DNA from: JBBIJR01 sp037445875
GTDB taxonomy: Bacteria > CLD3 > SB21
Direction of reading: 5' to 3'
Length of the DNA: 19,015 bases
NCBI GenBank assembly: GCA_037445875.1
Contig: JBBIJR010000070.1
Location: 1 to 19,015, forward strand
The notes below the pieces were generated by a model. It saw only the letters and a list, made by a program, of their open reading frames with translations. It was not told the origin of the DNA and did no database searches. Of this stretch, positions 7,028 through 12,831 are shown one piece after another. The translations under genes and the position numbers were made by a program. Numbering within the stretch: position 1 is the stretch's first letter; each line of letters opens with the position of its first letter.

Positions 7028-7501
7028 ATGCGCCTTTCCGAGAGGATCAAACAGCCGTCGTTCCAGAGCGCCGCTCAGGAAGCAGTGATCAACCTGTTCG
7101 TGGCGGCCGATCATCTCCGCCAGAAGGGGCAGGCCCTGTGCGAGTCGTTCGGCATTACGACCGCTCAATACAATGTACTGCGCATACTCAAGGGAGTATA
7201 TCCGAACGGCCACGCCCGGTGCGCGATCGCCGAACGAACCATCGAGCGAGCACCCGACGTGACGCGCCTGCTCGACCGCCTGGTCAAACAGGGTTTGGCC
7301 CGGCGCCACCCTTCTGCGGACGACGCACGCGTGTCCGTGGCAACCGTCACCCGGAAAGGTTTGAACCTGCTGGAGAAGATGAAACCGGCCATCGACGCGC
7401 TCGACAACCAACTGACCGAACGCCTGACCAGCGAGGAACTGATCACGCTCTCACGCATCTGCGAAAAGATCTATTCGGAAGAGGAGGGCATGAAGAAATG
7501 A
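7028..7501 (+). CDS. MarR-family winged-helix transcriptional regulator
   Basis: 157 aa, the standard MarR length. Residues about 15-58 give the N-terminal dimerisation helices and TTAQYNVLRILKG (44-56). The winged helix follows: ERTIERAPDVTRLLDRLVKQGL (69-90, helices alpha3-alpha4) and the wing RRHPSADDARVSVATVTRKG (92-111) with the family-typical DxR. The C-terminal helices close the dimer. The ATG at 7028 starts at the family-typical position although no strong ribosome site is seen; the same frame is open far upstream but through the promoter. Three cysteines (C38, C65, C145) could permit thiol sensing; none sits at the OhrR N-terminal position as far as I can judge. It probably represses itself and the downstream doxX via TGTTRYAACAC palindromes. 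Ligand unknown. Confidence 0.92.
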   Translation: MRLSERIKQPSFQSAAQEAVINLFVAADHLRQKGQALCESFGITTAQYNVLRILKGVYPNGHARCAIAERTIERAPDVTRLLDRLVKQGLARRHPSADDARVSVATVTRKGLNLLEKMKPAIDALDNQLTERLTSEELITLSRICEKIYSEEEGMKK

Positions 7502-7590
7502 TGGGATTCCAGTTGACCGAAATATGTCGGATAGCTTTGTGGGTAAGCGAGCGTATTCAGCAGGGATTCCCCATGAGTCGCGGCCACTGA
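7498..7590 (+). CDS. Possible small ORF overlapping the marR stop
   Basis: A 30-codon frame (MMGFQLTEICRIAL...) starts with an ATGA overlap on the marR stop and follows GGAGGG at a workable spacing. Eight T (7594-7601) follow its stop, with a weak 5-bp TTCAG/CTGAA pairing before them, so the marR transcript may end here. No recognisable family; may not be translated. Confidence 0.25.
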   Translation: MMGFQLTEICRIALWVSERIQQGFPMSRGH

Positions 7591-7610
7591 ACCTTTTTTT
7601 TGCGTAATTG

Positions 7611-7624
7611 CGTGTTATAACACG
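7611..7624. promoter_or_regulatory. Predicted MarR operator O3 upstream of the second doxX
   Basis: CGTGTTATAACACG, a perfect 14-bp palindrome 28 bp before the doxX ATG, containing the same TGTTATAACA core as O2. It lies where a promoter must be; I could not place -35/-10 boxes with good spacing. Confidence 0.65.
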
Positions 7625-7652
7625 TTTAATCCCCTAACCTAAGGAGGTTGCT

Positions 7653-8111
7653 ATGTCTTCATCAACGTTCACGCGGCGCCTGCTGTCAACTCCCGATGAT
7701 ATCGGTCCGCTGGTCGGCCGGGTGCTGCTCGGCATCGTGATGTTCCCCCACGGCGCTCAGAAACTGCTGGGCTGGTTCGGCGGGTACGGATTCACGGGCA
7801 CCATGGGATACTTCACGGACGTCATGAGTATTCCGTGGATCTTCGGGTTCCTCGCCATCGTCGCGGAATTCTTCGGATCGCTGGCGCTGGTGGCAGGTTT
7901 TCTGACGCGGGTATCGGCCTTTGGCATCGGTATAGTCATGATTGTCGCCGTAGTGACGGTCCATGCCCAGAACGGATTCTTCATGGACTGGGGCGGTCAG
8001 CTCGCAGGCGAGGGATTCGAATACCACATCCTCGCGCTTGCTCTTTCGCTGGTCTTGATACTCAAGGGCGGGGGAACTCTGTCGGTTGACCGGGCCATCG
8101 CCAGCGCTTGA
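7653..8111 (+). CDS. DoxX-family integral membrane protein (second copy, MarR-linked)
   Basis: 152 aa with four predicted membrane helices (about residues 17-33, 62-84, 86-105, 124-141). The MFPHGAQKLLGWFGGYGF segment (30-47) is the classic DoxX motif with HGxQKL and a Gly-rich turn, and SLALVAGFLTRVSAFGIG is the second signature. A strong AAGGAGG (7641-7647) precedes the ATG. DoxX proteins act in the cytoplasmic membrane, probably in electron transfer or thiol homeostasis; the exact reaction is not established. MarR next to DoxX is a recurrent bacterial pairing, and the shared palindrome suggests induction when MarR is released. It differs clearly from the first copy at 4808, so this is not a recent duplication. 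Confidence 0.88.
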   Translation: MSSSTFTRRLLSTPDDIGPLVGRVLLGIVMFPHGAQKLLGWFGGYGFTGTMGYFTDVMSIPWIFGFLAIVAEFFGSLALVAGFLTRVSAFGIGIVMIVAVVTVHAQNGFFMDWGGQLAGEGFEYHILALALSLVLILKGGGTLSVDRAIASA

Positions 8112-8627
8112 GCGTCTCACTTCCATCGCAAACACGCAAAGGATAGTCGTGGGAAAGACGGAAAGATAGTGCACGAGCGGTTCTGTTACAGTAACTGAGC
8201 GTCGCCGCGGGAATCCCCTCCTTTCGGTATCAGCCGAAAGGAGGGGCACCTGCGATGAACTTGTCGAGCCGAGGTGTTTAAGCGGATCGCGTGAACCTTC
8301 CCCTGCCTCCCGATATGCTGAGGAGACGATCACCCGCCAGGGAAGGTGGAAACGAAGAGAGGGCCCTGGATAGGATAGGACAACCACCTGCTGGCCTCTA
8401 GCCGAACTCTTTAGGGTTCGTCGGATGACCAAGCGCTGGCCAGGTAGCGAGACGGTCACAAATCACACCGGAAATCACGCCTGCAGGGATACGAGGGGTT
8501 TCCACCCAGATGTCTCCCCCAACGCCGTCGGGCTCGACGCGACACACCACGACACCGCTCGCCGAGTAGCGAGCGAAGCAAGCCTATTCACGGCAAGCCT
8601 GCCGAGCCATCGAGGCGATCACTACAG
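8112..8627. other. 516-bp convergent intergenic region, structured, no gene seen
   Basis: Between the ends of doxX (plus) and the amidohydrolase (minus). Reading frames crossing it are low-complexity shadows. It holds several inverted repeats: GTTAC-A-GTAAC (8185-8195), a perfect 13-bp hairpin (8215-8246), ACCTTCCC/GGGAAGGT (8295-8302/8340-8347), CGAAC/GTTCG in the stretch before 8425, GCTCGC/GCGAGC (8557-8574) and CGGCA/TGCCG (8591-8604). No T-tract terminator was seen. I compared it by eye with tmRNA, RNase P, SRP RNA, tRNA and common riboswitch cores and found no match. It could hold a structured small RNA or 3'-end elements. Confidence 0.6.
8215..8246. repeat. Perfect 13-bp inverted repeat (strong hairpin)
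   Basis: CCCCTCCTTTCGG, loop TATCAG, CCGAAAGGAGGGG. No mismatch. About 100 nt after the doxX stop; no T tract on either strand. A very stable 3' structure for the doxX transcript or part of a small RNA. Confidence 0.75.
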
Positions 8628-10325
8628 TCAACGTCTCTTCGTGCAGCCCGGTCCGCGAACGAATCGACCGGGTTTCGCACCGGTATGCTCGCCGTCTCTC
8701 AACACTTGAACGCCATTTACAAAAACATGCGCCACTCCCGTGGCGTACCGGTGTGGCTCTTCGTACGTCGCGTGATCGAGGACACTGTCTGGATTCAACA
8801 CCACGAGATCGGCGAAGTATCCGGCCTTCAATTGACCGCGTCGGTTCACCCCGAGCCTTTCTGCGGGCACCGAGGTCAGACGTCGCACGGCCTCCTGAAA
8901 AGAAATGATCTTCTCTTCCCTCACGTACCGGCCCAACAATCGGGCAAACGTTCCGTACGCCCGCGGGTGGGGCTGGTATTTCAGGAACACTCCCTCCGGC
9001 GCCGACGACTCCTCGTCCGATCCGAAAGAAACCCACGGAAGTGCGATCTGTCTTTTCACGTTTGCCTCGTCCATCAGGAAATAGATCGCGCTGACACGGC
9101 TTTCGTCCTGGATCACGAGGTCCATGGCGGTCTGTTCCGGTGAAGTGCCGCGCAAGGCCGATACTTCCGCGAGGGTCCTGCCGGTCAAGTACTTGAGCGT
9201 ATCGTTGCGAAAGCCGTTCAACAGAATGCGGTCCGGGGAACCGGCGGCGAGGTAGAGATTCTCCCATGCGTCGGACGGTGTGGTCATTTCCCGGGCCACC
9301 CGTGAGCGAATCGAGCGGTCCTTGAGGCGGCCGATCCACGCCTGCAGACCGCCTTCCTGCACCCACGGCGGCATTGCCGCGTCGAGGCCCGTGGCGCCGG
9401 CGGTGTACGTATACATATTGGCTGCCACGTCGAGTCCTTCGCTTCGCGCCCGCTCGATCGATTGGATCACACGGTCCATCTTTCGCCAGTTGTTCCTCCC
9501 GGCCGCTTTTAGATGGTAGATCTCGGCACGAATGCCTGCCCGGCGAGCGATGGTCAGGAACTCATCCACCGCTTCGAGCAGACGGTTGCCTTCACTGCGG
9601 ATGTGAGAGATGTACATCCCGTCGTATTCGGCTGCGACCTTGCACAGCTCGACGAGTTCGTCCGTTCCCGCATAAAACGCGGGCGCGTAGATCAGCGACG
9701 AGCCGACACCCAGCGCACCCTCCTCCATAGCGGTTCGCACGAGTGCTTTCATCGAGTCCATCCCGGCAGGGTCGGGCGCGCGGTTTTCGTAACCCAGCAC
9801 GTGAATGCGCACCGTGGTTGCACCCACGAACGAGGCGACGTTCGTCGAGATGCCGCGGCGTTCGAGTCCCGAGAGATATTCGCCGAGCGTGGTCCAGTCG
9901 ATCGGGAACTTGATATCGCCCTGCTGTTCGACGTATTCCTTTTTCATTTTATCGTTCAGCGGGCCTTCGGACCAGCCTTCCCCGAAGACTTCGAGTGTGA
10001 CGCCCTGCCGCAGGTCACTCTGGGATCTTCCATCCTCGATAAGGGACTGCGTGGCCCAGGAGAGCATATTAATGAAGCCCGGCGTCACGGCGAGCCCGCG
10101 CGCATCGATCTCGGTCCGTGCCGATCGGCCGCTGAGGTCTCCGACCGCCGCGACCGTGTCCCTGCGGATACCCACGTCCGTCACGACCGGTTCTGCGCCG
10201 CTGCCGTCGTACACCTGTCCCCCGCGTACGATGACGTCGTAGTCCGGCGCACAACTTGACACGACTAAAGCGAGAATCAGCTTGAACCACCTGGAGCGTG
10301 GGGAGGTAATGTGGCGTGGCATCAT
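8628..10325 (-). CDS. Amidohydrolase-family lipoprotein related to N-acyl-D-amino-acid deacylase
   Basis: 565 aa. Residues 12-25 form a lipoprotein signal (basic start, hydrophobic core, lipobox VSSC, lipidated C25), predicting an anchor outside the cytoplasmic membrane. DYDVIVRGGQVYDGSG (28-43) and the C-terminal LKAGYFADLVVLNPD are the paired ends of the amidohydrolase beta-sandwich. Retained barrel residues are H241 (ISHIRSEG), H271 (IYHLKAAGR) and D437 (FGSDE), matching the two His and the Asp of D-aminoacylase. The usual HxH after PGFID is missing: here PGFINMLSW (82-90), and the metal-bridging Cys region (GNCG) reads GEGW (115-118). It is therefore a divergent subfamily with at most one metal site, and substrate is uncertain. 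The start is MM at 10325 or 10322; only weak AGGG lies upstream. It begins one base after the preceding ORF's stop. Confidence 0.88.
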   Translation of the reverse strand: MMPRHITSPRSRWFKLILALVVSSCAPDYDVIVRGGQVYDGSGAEPVVTDVGIRRDTVAAVGDLSGRSARTEIDARGLAVTPGFINMLSWATQSLIEDGRSQSDLRQGVTLEVFGEGWSEGPLNDKMKKEYVEQQGDIKFPIDWTTLGEYLSGLERRGISTNVASFVGATTVRIHVLGYENRAPDPAGMDSMKALVRTAMEEGALGVGSSLIYAPAFYAGTDELVELCKVAAEYDGMYISHIRSEGNRLLEAVDEFLTIARRAGIRAEIYHLKAAGRNNWRKMDRVIQSIERARSEGLDVAANMYTYTAGATGLDAAMPPWVQEGGLQAWIGRLKDRSIRSRVAREMTTPSDAWENLYLAAGSPDRILLNGFRNDTLKYLTGRTLAEVSALRGTSPEQTAMDLVIQDESRVSAIYFLMDEANVKRQIALPWVSFGSDEESSAPEGVFLKYQPHPRAYGTFARLLGRYVREEKIISFQEAVRRLTSVPAERLGVNRRGQLKAGYFADLVVLNPDSVLDHATYEEPHRYATGVAHVFVNGVQVLRDGEHTGAKPGRFVRGPGCTKRR

Positions 10326-10326
10326 A

Positions 10327-10620
10327 TCAGTTCATTGCCCTGGCGCATCGCTTTAAGATCTCTCCAAAAGTTGCGTTGAAAGATTTCGCTTGTTGGGAGG
10401 AACCAACATTGACAATGTCCAAATATAGAGACAAGGCCGTGACGTGTTCAGGATAGCCATTGTATTGCCCTCCCGTGAAAAAGGTCGAACAAAGCGTATG
10501 GCCGTCGATCAATCTGATTCGGAAAGGAGGTTTCTTGCGCAGGCCACGAAAGATGCCCGATGAGAAACCAAAATCACAGTCACCAAGAAAATAATCAGGC
10601 CAAGGAACCTGAATTCTCAT
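10327..10620 (-). CDS. Small ORF of unknown function upstream of the amidohydrolase
   Basis: 97 codons; I do not recognise the protein. It begins MRIQVPWPDYFLGDC, has a basic patch RGLRKKPPFRIRL, and no signal peptide or membrane helix. Support for its reality: the stop TGA is separated from the amidohydrolase ATG by a single base, and a plausible promoter (TTGGCG-17-TATATT) lies 76 bp upstream of its ATG. Against it: no convincing ribosome site, and base composition visibly more AT-rich than the neighbours, so it may be a transferred piece or untranslated leader. Confidence 0.4.
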   Translation of the reverse strand: MRIQVPWPDYFLGDCDFGFSSGIFRGLRKKPPFRIRLIDGHTLCSTFFTGGQYNGYPEHVTALSLYLDIVNVGSSQQAKSFNATFGEILKRCARAMN

Positions 10621-10695
10621 TCGTCCAGCCCGTCATTTTCTCAAGAATATCCGTCGTTCGGTATCTAACGTCGCGCGGAGTTGTTTTTTCCTGTT

Positions 10696-10724
10696 AATAT
10701 ACACCTGAACCCCATTTCCGCCAA
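10696..10724 (-). promoter_or_regulatory. Predicted promoter of the small ORF / amidohydrolase unit
   Basis: On the minus strand, TTGGCG (10724-10719), a 17-bp spacer, then TATATT (10701-10696). Predicted leader about 70 nt. Confidence 0.45.
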
Positions 10725-10755
10725 AATCTTTTCTTCGCCTCCCCCTCCTTCCCCT

Positions 10756-10783
10756 TTGAACCATTCCCCGGATTCTCTATATT
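10756..10783 (+). promoter_or_regulatory. Predicted promoter of the batB-batA-tilS-hpt-ftsH-TPR-folP operon
   Basis: TTGAAC (10756-10761), a 16-bp spacer, then TATATT (10778-10783). The transcript would start near 10790, about 25 nt before the batB GTG. AGGTGA (10801-10806) is the ribosome site. Confidence 0.55.
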
Positions 10784-10792
10784 GTGCGTCGA

Positions 10793-10819
10793 ATGAAACC
10801 AGGTGAGTCAACCGAGTGA
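10793..10819 (+). other. Eight-codon leader ORF overlapping the batB start
   Basis: ATG at 10793 encodes MKPGESTE and its TGA (10817-10819) overlaps the batB GTG (10816-10818). No ribosome site is evident for it. It could couple or tune batB translation, or be chance. Confidence 0.15.
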
Positions 10820-11842
10820 TCCGATTCGCGTTTCCGCAGTTCTTATACTTGTTAGCCCTCGTGCCGCTGCAAATCGCGTTCTACGTATGGTTTTTGCGGC
10901 GGAGGAGGGAACGGCTTCGTTTGGCGGGCGATCCGGAACTGCTCGCGCGATTGGTGGCGTCGCACAGCGAGAAGAAACTGCACTGGAAGATCCGCTTGAG
11001 CGTCCTCGCCGCCGCCTTGCTTGCTGTGGCGTTGGCTGGCCCGGAAATCGGGACGAAGTACGAACAGGTCAAGATCGAAGGCGTGGACATTGTGGTGGCG
11101 CTGGACATCTCGACCTCGATGAACGCCCAGGACATCAAGCCGAGCCGGCTGGAACGGTCCAAACACCTGATCGGAACGCTGCTCAATCTTTTGCAGGGCG
11201 ACCGCGTGGGGCTGGTGATCTTCGCGGGCGACGGGTTCGTCCAGTGCCCGCTCACCACCGATTACGGCGCCGTGCGGATGTTCCTCGACGCCATCGAGTC
11301 GGACGCGACGACTTCGGCGGGAACAAACCTCGAAGCGGCCCTGGAAAAAGCGGGAGAGGCGTTTACGGAACGTACGGCGGACGGCGCGACCTCGTACGGC
11401 CGGGCGGTGGTGCTGTTCTCCGACGGCGAGGANNNNNNNNNNCTCGGACTATGCTGGACAGGCGGAACAACTGGCCGCGCGCGGCATCCGGGTGTACTCG
11501 GTGGGCGTCGCCAGCGAAACCGGCGCACCGATCCCCGTACTCGACGGCGGCGGGCAGGTCGTGGACTTCAAGAAAGCCGGCGGCTCGGTAGTGACGACAC
11601 GCCTCGAGAGCGGACCGCTGAAAGAAGTGGCCGAAAAGACGGCCGGGTCGTTCTACACCGTATCCGCGTACGGCCGTGAGATCAACAAGATCCACGAGGC
11701 CATCGCCGGCCTGCAAAAAGGCGAAACCGCGCAATACCAGTTCACGGAATACGAAAACCGTTACCAGCTTGTTCTCCTGACGGGACTCGTTCTCTTCGCC
11801 GTGGCCTTTCTGGTGAACGAGAAGAAAGGAGGAGCGGCGTGA
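10816..11842 (+). CDS. batB: BatB-like von Willebrand factor A membrane protein
   Basis: About 342 aa, interrupted by an N gap. Two N-terminal membrane helices (about 7-27 and 60-77), a VWA domain, and a C-terminal helix (LVLLTGLVLFAVAFLV). The metal-ion-dependent adhesion site reads DISTS (97-101) with T170 in SAGTNL and D203 in FSDGE. Features that distinguish BatB from BatA are present: IKPSRLERSK, GDRVGLVIFAG, QCPLT, ETGAPIPVLD and GGSVVTTRLESGPL. Bat proteins are periplasm-facing membrane VWA proteins linked to aerotolerance and stress fitness in Bacteroides and Leptospira; the biochemical role is unsettled. The GTG start gives the family-typical IRFAFPQFLYLLAL opening. The frame left of the gap (from 10816) and the frame right of it (through 11492) differ by a number that the nominal 10 N cannot bridge, so the gap length is probably wrong and the gene intact. 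Confidence 0.88.
11433..11442. other. Assembly gap (10 N) inside batB, length probably nominal
   Basis: Frame 10816 reads ...VVLFSDGE up to the gap and the next frame resumes SDYAGQAEQLAARGIRVYSV at 11444. Continuity needs a gap one base shorter or two longer (modulo three) than shown. Confidence 0.9.
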
Positions 11843-12831
11843 ACCCGATCGAATGGGCCGATCCGTCGATCTTGTACGGGTTGGCGCTCGTACCTTTGAT
11901 GGTCTGGTGGCGCAGGCACCGGTCGCGCGAGCCCGCGATGACCTACAGCACGCTCGGGCTCATTCATGCCGTTCGGGCCACGCGCCGGCAGCGTCTTAGG
12001 CCGTGGTTCGAACTGGCGCCGATGATCGTGTGGTCGCTGCTGGTTGTTGCGATGGCACGTCCTCGCGAGACGCACGTGGGCTCGCAGGTCACAGCCGAGG
12101 GCATCGACATCGTGCTCGCGCTGGACATCTCCCGCAGCATGATGATCGAGGACATGAGCGGACGCAACCGCCTCGACGCGGCCAAGGACGTGGCAGAACG
12201 GTTCGTTCGCGGCCGCACGTCCGACCGCGTGGGTCTGGTTGTGTTCGCGGGCCGGAGCTTTACCCAGTGTCCGCTGACCGTCGATTACGATATTCTAATC
12301 CAGCTCATCCGCGACGTGCGCATCGGGATGGTCGAAGACGGCACGGCCATCGGGATGGGACTGGTCAACTCTATCAACCGCCTCCGCGAAAGCCAGGCCA
12401 AAAGCAAGGTGATCGTGCTGTTGACGGACGGCCAGAACAACCGGGGCGAGATCGACCCGCTCACCGCGGCGGACATCGCACGGGCGCTCGGCATCCGTGT
12501 CTACACAATCGGCGCCGGCAAGGACGGGTTCGCCCGCATCCCGGTGGACGATCCGTTCTTCGGGCGGCAGTACGTCAGCGCGGAGGTCAAGATCGACGAA
12601 CCGACATTGACATCCATCGCCGAGACCACCGGCGGGCAGTTTTTCCGCGCCACGTCGCAGAAGATGCTCGAGGAGATCTACGACCGGATCGGCCGGCTGG
12701 AAAAAACGAAGATCGACGTCCACACGTACGTGCGGTACCGCGAACTTTACCCCTACCTTGTATTGCCGGCTCTGCTGCTGCTCGTCCTGTACGAAGTCCT
12801 GCGCCGCACGTATTTCTTCACGCTCCCATGA
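11839..12831 (+). CDS. batA: BatA-like von Willebrand factor A membrane protein (aerotolerance protein)
   Basis: 330 aa. N-terminal helices (about 10-24 and 58-73), VWA domain, C-terminal helix (about 306-321) and a final TYFFTLP, the usual BatA ending. MIDAS residues: DISRS (96-100), T169 in EDGTAIG and D197 in LLTDGQNNRG. BatA hallmarks are RNRLDAAKDVAERF, FAGRSFTQCPLTVDYD, SKVIVLLTDGQNNRG and AADIARALGIRVYTIGAG. Expected to pair with BatB in the membrane; a MoxR ATPase partner is usual but none is in the window. The GTG start overlaps the batB stop (GTGA) and follows AAGGAGG (11826-11832), so translation is coupled. Its own stop overlaps the tilS ATG (ATGA). Confidence 0.93.
   Translation: MNPIEWADPSILYGLALVPLMVWWRRHRSREPAMTYSTLGLIHAVRATRRQRLRPWFELAPMIVWSLLVVAMARPRETHVGSQVTAEGIDIVLALDISRSMMIEDMSGRNRLDAAKDVAERFVRGRTSDRVGLVVFAGRSFTQCPLTVDYDILIQLIRDVRIGMVEDGTAIGMGLVNSINRLRESQAKSKVIVLLTDGQNNRGEIDPLTAADIARALGIRVYTIGAGKDGFARIPVDDPFFGRQYVSAEVKIDEPTLTSIAETTGGQFFRATSQKMLEEIYDRIGRLEKTKIDVHTYVRYRELYPYLVLPALLLLVLYEVLRRTYFFTLP

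Noticed and set aside
8215..8246. Canonical rho-independent terminator for doxX
   Set aside because: The stem is perfect but no T tract follows on either strand, so kept only as a hairpin.
8250..8460. Known structured RNA (RNase P, tmRNA, SRP RNA, group II intron domain V, tRNA, common riboswitches)
   Set aside because: None of the conserved core sequences could be found on either strand by eye.
10816..11842. Programmed frameshift or pseudogene in batB
   Set aside because: The frame change coincides exactly with an N run of nominal length and both halves are well conserved.
12003..12827. Upstream in-frame extension of tilS across batA
   Set aside because: Lies out of phase inside batA, Arg/Gly/His-rich; TilS homologues start near the ATG at 12828, which overlaps the batA stop.
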